Assembly: GCA_946534785.1 (NCBI GenBank)
Contig: CAMNCY010000006.1
Location: 1 to 38,965, forward strand
DNA from: an uncultured Lachnospiraceae bacterium
GTDB lineage: Bacteria > Bacillota > Clostridia > Lachnospirales > Lachnospiraceae
Direction: 5' to 3'
Length of the DNA stretch: 38,965 nt
Under the pieces are notes generated by a model that saw only the letters and a list, made by a program, of their open reading frames with translations, had not been told where the DNA came from and did not search any database. Shown here piece by piece: positions 15,918 to 24,584 of this stretch. How positions within the stretch are numbered: position 1 is the stretch's first letter; the number at the start of each line of letters is the position of its first letter. Position numbers and translations under genes: made by a program.

Positions 15918-16940
15918 TCACAAAAGGTGCCTGTGCCGCAACTGACCACAGGCGCCGTCAATATCTCTGCCTAATACTCTCCTAATACTAACATTTATTC
16001 CATGTTTTTCAAGTTTATTTTTGAAGGAGAGCACTGCGTCCTTCTCCGGCTGTGTGTACTCTCTTTCCTTCACGGGATTGACCGGGATCAGGTTGATGTG
16101 GGCGCCGACGCTCCGGGCAAGGGCCGCGAGCTTTTCGGCATCCTCCGCGGAATCATTGACACCCTTGATGAGGCTGTATTCAAAGGTGATCCTGCGCCCC
16201 GTCCTGTCAAAATAATAATTACAGGCATCCATCAGCTCGCTGATCGAATACTTCTGTGCGATGGGCATGATCTTCCTTCTCTGCCCGTCCGTGGGCGCAT
16301 GAAGGGACAGAGCAAGGGTAATGCCCAGGTCTTCGTCCGCCAGCTTTTTCATGGCGGGCACCAGGCCGCAGGTGGAGACGGTGATGCTCCTCCGGCTGAG
16401 CCCCATGCCTTTTTCGTGGGTGATCAGCTTCAGGAAGCGGACAAGATTGTCGTAATTGTCCAGCGGCTCTCCGGTCCCCATGACCACGATGTGGGATATT
16501 TTTTCCTGCACGGTCCTTTCGATCGCATAGATCTGGTCCAGCATTTCGGAAGCGGCAAGATTCCGTTTCAGGCCGTCCAGCGTGGAGGCGCAGAAACGGC
16601 ACCCCATGCGGCAGCCGGCCTGGGAAGAGATGCAGATGCTGTTCCCGAACCGGTACTTCATGAAGACGCTCTCCACTGTCTCCCCGTCGGCAAGGGCGAA
16701 CAGGAATTTCTGTGTCCCGTCAAGGCGGGAGATCTGCCTGTCCGCTGTCACAGGCGGAAAAAGCGGCTGCTCTTCTTCAAGCATCGCGATCAGCTTTGCC
16801 GGAAGGTTCGTCATCTGCCCATAGTCCGGCACACGCTTATTGTGCAGCCAGGAAAACACCTGGTCCGCACGGAATCTGGGATATCCTTTCTCCGTCAGAT
16901 ATGTTTCCAGTTCTTCCGGAAACATGGACTTTATATCCAT
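15918..16940 (-). CDS. rlmN: Dual-specificity 23S rRNA/tRNA adenine-C2 methyltransferase RlmN
   Basis: RlmN is a radical SAM enzyme that methylates C2 of A2503 in 23S rRNA and A37 of some tRNAs. The 340 residues match the family. The radical SAM cluster motif is in SSQAGCRMGCRFCAST, followed by VVMGTGEPLDNYDNL and, later, SLHAPTD and IEFVLGRDIDGACGQL-like end motifs (here RRVLGRDIDGACGQL) containing the catalytic cysteine. CAGGAG lies seven bases before the ATG. The gene sits between rsmB and the PP2C phosphatase, a common Bacillota order. Confidence 0.97.
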   Translation of the reverse strand: MDIKSMFPEELETYLTEKGYPRFRADQVFSWLHNKRVPDYGQMTNLPAKLIAMLEEEQPLFPPVTADRQISRLDGTQKFLFALADGETVESVFMKYRFGNSICISSQAGCRMGCRFCASTLDGLKRNLAASEMLDQIYAIERTVQEKISHIVVMGTGEPLDNYDNLVRFLKLITHEKGMGLSRRSITVSTCGLVPAMKKLADEDLGITLALSLHAPTDGQRRKIMPIAQKYSISELMDACNYYFDRTGRRITFEYSLIKGVNDSAEDAEKLAALARSVGAHINLIPVNPVKEREYTQPEKDAVLSFKNKLEKHGINVSIRRVLGRDIDGACGQLRHRHLL

Positions 16941-16991
16941 GAAAACACTCCTGTTTCAGTTTCTGTATCCGTATCGGCTTACTGTATCGGC

Positions 16992-18395
16992 TTACTGCTG
17001 CGGCCTGCGGAAAAGGGCGAAGAAGAATCCGTCCGTGCCGTGCAGGTCCGGGAACAGCTGCAGCCGGTTGAAGTTCCACCCGGGCTTTTCAAGAAGTTCC
17101 TGCGGGATCCTTCCTTCCAGGGAAACCGGGAGAAGCCCCTTCTCCCGCTCCAGGTAGTCTGCCTGCTCATCATTCTCCGTGCGGCCTATCGTGCAGGTGG
17201 AATACAGGAAGATGCCGCCGGGCTTCACATAACGGACGGCATTGTCCAGGATCCTTCTCTGAAGCTCCGAAAGGGAGCGGATCTTTTCTCCGTCAAAGCC
17301 GTATTTGATATCCCGCTTTTTCGTCATGATGCCAAGTCCCGAGCAGGGAACGTCGCAGAGCACCATGTCGGCGGCGTCAATAAGATTTTCGTTTAGGACC
17401 GCGGCATCATTGACGCCCGTCCGGCAGTTGGAAAGCCGGAGCCTTGTCAGGTTCTCCCGCATCCTTTCCACCTTTTTCTCACTCAGGTCGAAGGCCAGGA
17501 TCTTTCCTTCGGGAAGGAGCTGCGCCATATACGCCGTCTTTCCCCCGGGCGCGGCGCACAGGTCGATCACGGTCATGTTTCCGTAAAGCCCCGCCGAAAG
17601 AACGGCCAGCTGGGAGCTTTCATCCTGCACGGTCCATCTGCCTTCGGAAAAGCCGGGCAGCGTTTCCATATCCGGGACATGCTCCAGAAGAAAAGCATCT
17701 TTCGCATAGCGGGCAGGCCGGATCCTTACGCCGCTCTCTTTCAGGGCGGCAAGAAGGGCGCTCCGCTCCTCTTTACTTTCCCGGGGATCCAGGCGGATGC
17801 AGACCGGCCTTGCCTCCATAAAAGAAGGCAGAAGGTGTGCGGCCCTGTCCATGCCGTACTGTCTCTCCCACATCTTTGCGATGGGAAAAGGGATGCTGCA
17901 GCGCACAGCAAGGGTCTTCAGGCCTTCCTCGTCCAGCGTTCCTTCGAAGGCCCTCTCCGTCAGGCTCCCGATATCGCCGTATTCCCGCAGGATCTCTTCC
18001 TTTTCCCGGCAGACCCTCCGGAGGATGGCGTTCACAAAGCCGGCCTGGCGGATCTCTCCCCGCTTTTTCACCAGCCGCACGGCCTCGTCACAGGCTGCGT
18101 GATCCGGGACGCTGTCCATGTACAGGATCTCGTAGACGGCAAGGCGCAGGATACAGCGGACCGGCGGGCGGAGCCTTGTCTTCCCGTTACTTTGCCGCTC
18201 CTTTACGATCCTGTCGAGCTGCGGCTGCCGTTCCACGGTCCCCTCAAAAAGTCTTTTAATAAAGGACCGCTGTGTAAGCGGAAGGCTTGCATAACGGTCC
18301 AATGTATCATGGATCAGGACATTGCTGAAAGTGTCGTGTTTCTCCCTTTCCAGCAGGGTGTCCAGGACGATCTCTCTGGTATCCGGTCCTGTCAT
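16992..18395 (-). CDS. rsmB: 16S rRNA (cytosine-967-C5)-methyltransferase RsmB
   Basis: RsmB (Sun) methylates C5 of C967 in 16S rRNA. The 467-residue protein has an N-terminal NusB-like RNA-binding domain (about 1-140) and a C-terminal Rossmann methyltransferase with the SAM site DLCAAPGGKTAYMAQLL, the LCDVPCSGLG motif and the catalytic YSTCTIGRTEND cysteine. An AAGGAA site lies seven bases before the ATG, and the stop of the yugP gene is immediately upstream, so translation is likely coupled. The gap to rlmN is 51 bases. Confidence 0.97.
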   Translation of the reverse strand: MTGPDTREIVLDTLLEREKHDTFSNVLIHDTLDRYASLPLTQRSFIKRLFEGTVERQPQLDRIVKERQSNGKTRLRPPVRCILRLAVYEILYMDSVPDHAACDEAVRLVKKRGEIRQAGFVNAILRRVCREKEEILREYGDIGSLTERAFEGTLDEEGLKTLAVRCSIPFPIAKMWERQYGMDRAAHLLPSFMEARPVCIRLDPRESKEERSALLAALKESGVRIRPARYAKDAFLLEHVPDMETLPGFSEGRWTVQDESSQLAVLSAGLYGNMTVIDLCAAPGGKTAYMAQLLPEGKILAFDLSEKKVERMRENLTRLRLSNCRTGVNDAAVLNENLIDAADMVLCDVPCSGLGIMTKKRDIKYGFDGEKIRSLSELQRRILDNAVRYVKPGGIFLYSTCTIGRTENDEQADYLEREKGLLPVSLEGRIPQELLEKPGWNFNRLQLFPDLHGTDGFFFALFRRPQQ

Positions 18396-19097
18396 TTATC
18401 GGTTCCTTCTTCTTCCCGTAAGCATGATAAGACGCAGCAGGGAAAGGACGGATGCCGCTGCGGAGGCCACATAGGTAAGGGCTGCCGCCTTCAGGACCTC
18501 CCTGCTCTGTCCGACTTCCTGCGTGCCGAGGACCCCGTAGCTCTCCAGCATGGCGAGCGCCCTTCTGGATGCATCGAATTCGACGGGAAGGGTCACGATC
18601 TGGAACAGCACACCGAAGGAAAACAGGAGGATCCCGATATTCACCAGCGTGCCGGAAAGGCCCAGGATCAGTCCCAGCATGACGATCCAGATCCCCACGT
18701 TGGAGCCGATATTGGCGATCGGCACCAGGGACGTCCTTATCTTCAGCGGCGTATAGCCGGTCTGATGCTGCATGACGTGGCCGCATTCATGGGCGGCAAC
18801 GCCCACGGCGGCTACGGAGGTGCTCCCGTATACGGCATCCGAAAGATTCACGACACGGGATGCCGGATCATAATGGTCCGTCAGCTGTCCCTGTACATGC
18901 CGTACCTGCACGTCCGTCACGCCGTTATTGCGGAGGATGAGCTCCGCCACCTGCGCGCCCGTCATGTTGGCCGCCGTGCGGATCTTCACATAGCGTTTAT
19001 AGGTCGATGTGACATGGGAGCTTGCGAGCATGCTCAGGAGCGCGCCGGCAAGAACCAGGAAATACGTCCAGTCATATCCGTAATATCCGTATCTCAT
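18396..19097 (-). CDS. YugP-type membrane zinc metallopeptidase
   Basis: The 233-residue protein has an N-terminal helix, the zinc protease motif HECGHVMQH at about residues 87-95, and two to three further hydrophobic helices in the second half, matching the YugP/DUF family of membrane neutral zinc metallopeptidases. The substrate is unknown; a role in membrane protein quality control is a guess. The start overlaps the fmt stop as TAATG and the stop abuts the rsmB start, so it is translated as part of the def-fmt-yugP-rsmB series. Its presence in this translation operon is frequent in Clostridia, as far as I recall. Confidence 0.88.
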   Translation of the reverse strand: MRYGYYGYDWTYFLVLAGALLSMLASSHVTSTYKRYVKIRTAANMTGAQVAELILRNNGVTDVQVRHVQGQLTDHYDPASRVVNLSDAVYGSTSVAAVGVAAHECGHVMQHQTGYTPLKIRTSLVPIANIGSNVGIWIVMLGLILGLSGTLVNIGILLFSFGVLFQIVTLPVEFDASRRALAMLESYGVLGTQEVGQSREVLKAAALTYVASAAASVLSLLRLIMLTGRRRNR

Positions 19098-20035
19098 TAC
19101 GCAAATACCTCGCCCCCGGACATCTTACTGCCGAGAAGAAAATCGTGCACTTTCATCCGCTTCTTCCCTTCCATCTGGATCTCCTCCAGTGAAAGGATGC
19201 CGTCCCCGCACGCAACGTCGATCCGGTTCTTTCCGGTCTTTACGACCGTTCCGGGCAGGGCGTTGTTTTCCCCACCTTCGGCTTCCCGGGCGTCCGCCGC
19301 ATAGATCTTGAAGTTCTTTCCCCCGAGGGAAGTATAGGCGCCGGGCCAGGGATCCATGCCCCGGATCAGCCGCTCGATGGATACGGCGGAGGCATTCCAG
19401 TCGATCCTGCCGGATTCCTTCTTCAGGATCGCGGCATAGGTCGCATCCTCTTCCTTCTGGGGAACGGGATGCAGTTCTCCCTTCCCGGCCATCTCCAGCG
19501 CCTTTAAAAGGAGCGGCCCTCCCATGGCGGAGAGCTTGTCATACAGGGAGCCCGCCGTTTCCTTTTCCTCAAGAACGACCTCTTCCTGCAGCAGGATATC
19601 GCCGGTGTCCATGCCCTCATTCATCTGCATGATGGTGATGCCGCTTTTTTCTTCCCCGTTCACCACCGCCCACTGGATCGGCGCGGCGCCCCGGTAGGCG
19701 GGAAGGAGCGATCCGTGGATATTGATGCAGCCGTACTTCGGAATATCCAGGATCTTTTTCGAAAGGATCTGTCCATAGGCTGCCACCACGATCACGTCCG
19801 GCTTTTCGGCTTCTATGACTTCCACGGCCTCAGGGCGCTTGACCCTTTCCGGCTGGAAGACCGGGATCCCGTATTGTTCGGCGCAGACCTTGACGGGGGA
19901 GGAAACAAGCTTACCGCTCCTTCCCTTGGGCCTGTCCGGCTGTGTTACGACCAGTGTCACTTCGTGTCCGGATCCCGCCAGGGCCTCCAGGGCCGGGACC
20001 GCGAAATCCGGCGTTCCCATGAAAACGACTTTCAC
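19097..20035 (-). CDS. fmt: Methionyl-tRNA formyltransferase Fmt
   Basis: Fmt formylates the initiator Met-tRNA using 10-formyl-tetrahydrofolate. The 312 residues match the family: start VVFMGTPDFAVPALEAL, the catalytic segment CINIHGSLLPAYRGAAPIQWA, the following NEGMDTGDIL, and a C-terminal OB-like tRNA-binding domain. The start codon is GTG, placed directly after the TAA of def, with GAGG eight bases before it inside the def 3' end. Def and Fmt act on the same pathway, adding and later removing the formyl group. Confidence 0.97.
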   Translation of the reverse strand: MKVVFMGTPDFAVPALEALAGSGHEVTLVVTQPDRPKGRSGKLVSSPVKVCAEQYGIPVFQPERVKRPEAVEVIEAEKPDVIVVAAYGQILSKKILDIPKYGCINIHGSLLPAYRGAAPIQWAVVNGEEKSGITIMQMNEGMDTGDILLQEEVVLEEKETAGSLYDKLSAMGGPLLLKALEMAGKGELHPVPQKEEDATYAAILKKESGRIDWNASAVSIERLIRGMDPWPGAYTSLGGKNFKIYAADAREAEGGENNALPGTVVKTGKNRIDVACGDGILSLEEIQMEGKKRMKVHDFLLGSKMSGGEVFA

Positions 20036-20533
20036 TTATTCTTCCTCTTCTTCCGCCGCCATCAGCTCTTCATTGTCCACAAGTCCGCCTTCTGCGAGCC
20101 GGACATAGAGTTCTCCCTTCAGGTGATCGAACTCATGGCACATGGCCCGGGCAAAAAGCTCCGTTCCTTCGATCTCAAAGCTTTCCATGTTTTCGTCCAG
20201 GGCGGTAGCTTTGACGTACATGGGCCGCTTTACCCAGCCGGACTTTCCGGGAACGGAAAGGCAGCCTTCGTATCCCTCCTGCTCACCGGTGGTCTCCGTG
20301 ATCTTCGGGTTGATGAAAACGTGGGGATCGTCCTGCTCGGGGGATATGTCTATGACCACGATCTGCTTCAGGACACCGACCTGGGGTGCTGCAAGGCCGA
20401 CGCCCCCTGCCTCATACATGGTCTCCTTCATATCCTGTATCAGTTCCCTGATACGGTCTGTCATCTCTGTTACGGGTTTTGCCTTTTTCTCAAGGATCGG
20501 ATCCCCGATCTCTCTGATCGTACGAATTGCCAT
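20036..20533 (-). CDS. def: Peptide deformylase
   Basis: Def removes the formyl group from nascent proteins using a bound metal ion. All three family motifs are present: GGVGLAAPQVG, EGCLSVPG with the metal cysteine, and the metal histidines in HEFDHLKGELY (HExxH form). The ORF track starts at 20548, but that ATG has no good ribosome binding site. The internal ATG at 20533 (MAIRTIREIGDPIL) has GGAG nine bases upstream and matches the family, giving 165 residues. The tail is Glu-rich (AAEEEEE). It is immediately followed by fmt. Confidence 0.96.
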   Translation of the reverse strand: MAIRTIREIGDPILEKKAKPVTEMTDRIRELIQDMKETMYEAGGVGLAAPQVGVLKQIVVIDISPEQDDPHVFINPKITETTGEQEGYEGCLSVPGKSGWVKRPMYVKATALDENMESFEIEGTELFARAMCHEFDHLKGELYVRLAEGGLVDNEELMAAEEEEE

Positions 20534-20589
20534 CTGTTTCTGCTCCATATCCGGAGCCCGGCGGATACCGTGCCGGTCTCCTGTATTTT

Positions 20590-22836
20590 TCAGTAAGGAT
20601 TGACGGGGTCAAAGTCGAACTGGATCCCCGTATCGGCCATTGCGGCGCCCCCTTCGGGGTCCGCGGCAAGGCGCTGCACTTCATCTTTACATTCGATTAG
20701 TTTATCATAATCCGGGCACTTTATGTAGAGGACATAGCGGTATTCATCCCGCAGTTTCCCCAGTGCCGCAGAGGCGGGGCCTATGATGAGAAGGCTCCCG
20801 TCATTCCTCCGGTCCAGGACCTCCCGCAGCGTCCCCGCCACTGCAAGGGCATGGTCTTCCTTTACGGATGCGATCTGGACCGCCAGCATGTGACAGACCG
20901 GCGGGTATTTCAGGAGCCTCCGGTAGCCGATCTCATCCTCATAGAAGCCTTCGTAATCCTGGTGCGCCGCATGGACCAGGGCATAGTTCTCCGGCTCATA
21001 GGTCTGGATGACGACGCTCCCCGGCCGCTCGGCCCGTCCCGCCCTGCCGGCCGCCTGGGTCAGCAGCTGGAACGTCCTTTCCGCCGCCCTGTAATCATTG
21101 GCATACAGGGAAAGGTCCGCCAGCAGGATCCCCACCAGGGTCACCTTCGGAAAGTCGTGCCCCTTTACGATCATCTGCGTCCCGATCAGGATGTCGGCCT
21201 CTTCGTTGGCAAAAGAAGAAAGGATCTTCTCATAGCTGCCCTTCCGGGAGGTGGTGTCCGCATCCATGCGCAGGATCCTCGCAGAAGGATACTGCTGTGC
21301 AAGATACGCTTCGACCTGTTCGGTGCCCGCGCGGAACCCCGAAATATACCGGGAGCCGCACTCCGGGCAGATCTTCGGCGCCGGTTCCTGGTGGCCGCAG
21401 TAGTGACAGATCATCCTTCCGTTCCGGTGGAGGCTCAGGGCAACGTCGCAGTGCGGGCAGCGGACCACATACCCGCAGCTTCTGCAGGAAACAAAGCCGG
21501 AGAACCCTCTCCGGTTCAGGAAAAGCATGGTCTGCTCCCCTTTCTCCAGGCGGTCCTCCAGGAGCGCGCGCAGCTTTCCGGAGAGAATGCTGCGGTTCCC
21601 GCCGGCCAGTTCCTTCCGCATATCCGCGATAAAGACCTCCGGAAGGCTCCCGCCGGAAGCCCTTCTATGCAGCTCGAACAGGCGGTAGTTCCCGCTTTCC
21701 GCCTCAAAATACGAATTCAGGGACGGTGTCGCGGAGCCCAGCACCACAACGCCGCCGTGCATCTTCGCGATCTGTATGGCCACGTCCCGCGCATGGTATT
21801 TGGGCATGCTCTCATTCTTATAGCTGTTCTCGTGCTCCTCATCGATCACGATGACGCCGATCCTGGCAAAAGGCGTAAAAAGAGCAGACCGGGGACCGAT
21901 GATGACATCGATCTCGCCCCGTCTTGCCCTTTCATACTGATCGCTCTTCTCGCTCTCGGAAAGAGAGGAATTCATGACCGAGACCCGGTCCCCGAAATGG
22001 CGGTAGAACCGAAGAAGCGTCTGATAGGTCAGGGCGATCTCCGGGATCAGCATGATCGCGGAGGCTCCCTGTTTTACGATATTCTCGATGATGGAAATAT
22101 AGACTTCCGTCTTCCCGCTCCCCGTGATCCCGTGAATCAGGCTGACGGAGCTTATGCCGTCCGCAAAGTCCTTTGTCACGCTGTCCACGATCCTCAGCTG
22201 CTCTTCGTTCAGCGTGATATTCACCTGTCTGTCATCGGAAATGGAGACGGGATTGCGGAGGGAGGATGAGACCTCCACGTTAAGGACGCCCGCTTCCTTC
22301 AGGGCGCGGATCGTCTGGGGCGTGATATGGAGTTTTTCAATGACCAGCTGATAGGGCTGGCACGGCGCGGCAAGGAGGCTCTCCAGGACCCTCGCCCTTG
22401 CGACCTGGTGCTTTTTCTCAAAGAAGGCGAGCTTTTCTTCCGCTTCTTCCCGCGAGATTCCAAGGACGACCGTTCTGCTCTCCACGGGCTTTGCCTGCCT
22501 GCGGGCCGTGAGGACTGTCTTCAAGGCTGCGCTCATGGTGGAACCGTAACGGTTCCGGATCCATGCGGCAAGGGCAATGGCGCTTTGCCCCGACTTTCTG
22601 CCTCCCTGCCCCAGAACGCGCAGAATGGGCTTGATTCCTTCCTCCGGATAATCCGTATGGTCGGCAAAACCGATGACATATCCCTGCCGGGCGGTGTTCC
22701 CCGCACCGAAAGGGACCTCCACAAGACTCCCGGGAACGACTGTATCCGCCAGTTCTTCCGGGATCCTGTAGGTGAAGGGCCTGTCCAGTGCCTTCAGCGA
22801 TATGTTGATGATGATCTCCGCATATTTATGCTTCAT
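20590..22836 (-). CDS. priA: Primosomal protein N' (replication restart helicase PriA)
   Basis: PriA reloads the replisome at stalled forks as a 3'-5' helicase. The 748-residue protein has the N-terminal DNA-binding domain (about 1-110), the helicase core with Walker A GITGSGKTEVY and DEEH box IVIDEEHENSY, and the eight-cysteine zinc-binding region between CRSCGYVVRCPHC and CPECGSRY inserted before the second helicase lobe. An AAGGAG site lies four bases before the ATG. It lies 21 bases after murE and 56 bases before def. The priA-def-fmt order is widely conserved in Bacillota. Confidence 0.97.
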   Translation of the reverse strand: MKHKYAEIIINISLKALDRPFTYRIPEELADTVVPGSLVEVPFGAGNTARQGYVIGFADHTDYPEEGIKPILRVLGQGGRKSGQSAIALAAWIRNRYGSTMSAALKTVLTARRQAKPVESRTVVLGISREEAEEKLAFFEKKHQVARARVLESLLAAPCQPYQLVIEKLHITPQTIRALKEAGVLNVEVSSSLRNPVSISDDRQVNITLNEEQLRIVDSVTKDFADGISSVSLIHGITGSGKTEVYISIIENIVKQGASAIMLIPEIALTYQTLLRFYRHFGDRVSVMNSSLSESEKSDQYERARRGEIDVIIGPRSALFTPFARIGVIVIDEEHENSYKNESMPKYHARDVAIQIAKMHGGVVVLGSATPSLNSYFEAESGNYRLFELHRRASGGSLPEVFIADMRKELAGGNRSILSGKLRALLEDRLEKGEQTMLFLNRRGFSGFVSCRSCGYVVRCPHCDVALSLHRNGRMICHYCGHQEPAPKICPECGSRYISGFRAGTEQVEAYLAQQYPSARILRMDADTTSRKGSYEKILSSFANEEADILIGTQMIVKGHDFPKVTLVGILLADLSLYANDYRAAERTFQLLTQAAGRAGRAERPGSVVIQTYEPENYALVHAAHQDYEGFYEDEIGYRRLLKYPPVCHMLAVQIASVKEDHALAVAGTLREVLDRRNDGSLLIIGPASAALGKLRDEYRYVLYIKCPDYDKLIECKDEVQRLAADPEGGAAMADTGIQFDFDPVNPY

Positions 22837-22857
22837 GAAACTCCTTATGCGGCGCGC

Positions 22858-24378
22858 TTACCTTGCTTTGGCATCCTCTTCCAGGATCTCTCTGATCAGG
22901 ACGCGCTCGTCCATCGGGTACTTTTTCCCCTTGATCTCCTGGTAGTCCTCATGTCCTTTGCCGGCCAGCACGATGATGTCGCCCGGCTCCCCGTTATGGA
23001 TCGCGTATGCGATGGCTTCCTTACGGTCCGGGATCGTCACATATTTTCCTTCGGTGCGGCTGATCCCGGTCACGATGTCCGCGATGATGTCCATCGACTC
23101 CTCGAAACGGGGATTGTCGGAGGTGATGATCGTAAGATCGGAAAGCTTTCCGGATACCTCTCCCATCTCATACCGGCGCAGCCTGCTCCTGTTCCCGCCG
23201 CAGCCAAAGAGCGTGACCAGACGGTGGGGCTTATATTCTTTCAGTGTGGACAGAAGGCTTTCCAGCGCAACGGCATTATGCGCGTAATCGATCATGAGGG
23301 TGAAATCGTCGCTGACGCGGATCATCTCGATCCTTCCCTTGACACGGACCTCCTTCAGCGCGGCCCGGACCTGCTCAGGCGTTACGCCGAAGTGCCGGCA
23401 CACTGCCAGTGCACAGAGGGCGTTGTAAACGCTGAACCGTCCCGGCGTCGGGACCTCGGCTTCCAGGTCCAGGAGTCCTTTTGCATGGAAAAACACGCCC
23501 AGCTCGCCGGGTCTTGTCACCAGCTCCAGGTCATCCGCATAAAGGTCGTTCTTCGGATCCAGTCCGTAGCTTTCCACCTCGCAGGTGTGGCCTTCCAGGA
23601 CCTTTCCGGTATCCGGATCGTCCCCGTTGACAATGCCCACCCTGCACTGGCGGAACAGAAGTCCCTTGCAGTGCAGATATTCCTCATAGGAGGCATGCTC
23701 GTTCGGGCCGATATGATCCGGGGAGATATTGGTGAATACGCCGATATCATAATCGATCCCGTCTGTCCTTCCCATCATCAGCGCCTGGGAGGAGACTTCC
23801 ATGACGACCGCCTGCACGCCGTTCTGTGCCATGTCATACAGGATCTTCTGGAGGGCAAGGGATTCCGGCGTTGTGTTGTTGGCCGGCACATGCACGTCAT
23901 TATACGCGGACTCGATCGTACCGATCAGTCCCGTATTGATGCCCGCATGCTGCAGGATGGAACGGATGAGGTAGGTGCTCGTCGTCTTTCCCTTGGTGCC
24001 GGTGATGCCGATCATACGGAGCTTCCTGGAAGGGTGCTCATACCAGGCAGAGGAGATCAACGCCATGGCATGCCTCGTATTGTCAACTTTTATGAGAAGC
24101 GGCGCTTCTTCGCCCTCCGGGACCGTGAAGGATACGTCCTTGCGGATCACCAGGGCGGCCGCCCCCTTGTTCACAACGTCCTGCGCAAAGGTATGGCCGT
24201 CGCTGTTCGCGCCTTCAATGCAGAAGAAAAGGCTGCCCTTTCCGACCTTGCGGGAATCATTGACGACGTCCGTGATCTCCCGCGAAAGGAGTTTTTCCTT
24301 CTCCGCACCGGAGACGGTACTGCCGTCAGCGTTGACCAGTGTATATTCGATATCCTGCAGAAGCTTTGATGCTTTCAT
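22858..24378 (-). CDS. murE: UDP-MurNAc-L-Ala-D-Glu:meso-diaminopimelate ligase MurE
   Basis: MurE adds the third amino acid of the peptidoglycan stem peptide in the cytoplasm. The 506-residue protein has the three Mur ligase domains: the N-terminal UDP-binding part, the ATPase with GITGTKGKTTSTYL, and the C-terminal domain. The residues DNPRFE match the DNPR motif of meso-diaminopimelate-adding enzymes; lysine-adding enzymes differ here. The start has an AAAGG sequence about 12 bases upstream. Unlike many Bacillota, where murE sits beside mraY in the division cluster, it heads the priA-def-fmt series here. The 200-base AT-rich region upstream should hold the promoter. Confidence 0.96.
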   Translation of the reverse strand: MKASKLLQDIEYTLVNADGSTVSGAEKEKLLSREITDVVNDSRKVGKGSLFFCIEGANSDGHTFAQDVVNKGAAALVIRKDVSFTVPEGEEAPLLIKVDNTRHAMALISSAWYEHPSRKLRMIGITGTKGKTTSTYLIRSILQHAGINTGLIGTIESAYNDVHVPANNTTPESLALQKILYDMAQNGVQAVVMEVSSQALMMGRTDGIDYDIGVFTNISPDHIGPNEHASYEEYLHCKGLLFRQCRVGIVNGDDPDTGKVLEGHTCEVESYGLDPKNDLYADDLELVTRPGELGVFFHAKGLLDLEAEVPTPGRFSVYNALCALAVCRHFGVTPEQVRAALKEVRVKGRIEMIRVSDDFTLMIDYAHNAVALESLLSTLKEYKPHRLVTLFGCGGNRSRLRRYEMGEVSGKLSDLTIITSDNPRFEESMDIIADIVTGISRTEGKYVTIPDRKEAIAYAIHNGEPGDIIVLAGKGHEDYQEIKGKKYPMDERVLIREILEEDAKAR

Positions 24379-24540
24379 GTGATTGCTTGCCTTTCCCGAA
24401 AATCTTTCTGAATAGTTTATTTCGTTTTTATAGTTTTTAGTAAATAATTAGCCGTGGTACACAATTTAAACACATTTACCCTTTATATTATATATCAGGA
24501 TAGTAATAACTCACTATCTCCCCCCTCATAAGAATAGCGA
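24379..24540. other. AT-rich intergenic region upstream of murE
   Basis: This stretch is markedly richer in A and T than its surroundings and has no ORF. It contains TATAAT-like boxes on both strands (ttatattatata around 24483-24494) but no pair with a convincing -35, so I do not place the murE promoter exactly. A perfect inverted repeat GATAGT-N8-ACTATC lies at 24499-24518. Confidence 0.5.
24499..24518. repeat. Inverted repeat GATAGT-N8-ACTATC upstream of murE
   Basis: Perfect 6-base arms separated by 8 bases (taataact... in the plus sense), about 120 bases before the murE start and close to the recJ terminator. It may be an operator half-site pair for an unknown regulator, or chance in AT-rich DNA. 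Confidence 0.4.
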
Positions 24541-24542
24541 AG

Positions 24543-24563
24543 ACCGCCTGTCATGCAGGCGGT
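24543..24563. terminator. Terminator after recJ
   Basis: ACCGCCTG-tcatg-CAGGCGGT forms a perfect 8-base GC-rich stem 22 bases past the recJ stop. The plus-strand side is followed by TTTT and the minus-strand side by TCTTCGC, so the T run on the recJ strand is poor but the location and stem strength support termination of the secDF-recJ unit. Confidence 0.65.
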
Positions 24564-24584
24564 TTTGCTGTGTCCGGAAACAGG

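Noticed and set aside
17679-19304. Plus-strand ORF of 541 codons opposite rsmB, yugP and fmt
   Set aside because: It crosses three well-supported minus-strand genes and their boundaries and shows no domain.
22327-24369. Plus-strand ORF of 680 codons opposite murE and priA
   Set aside because: It is the mirror of two certain genes. The GC-rich third positions remove stops on the other strand, the translation has no recognisable domain, and there is no ribosome binding site at its start.
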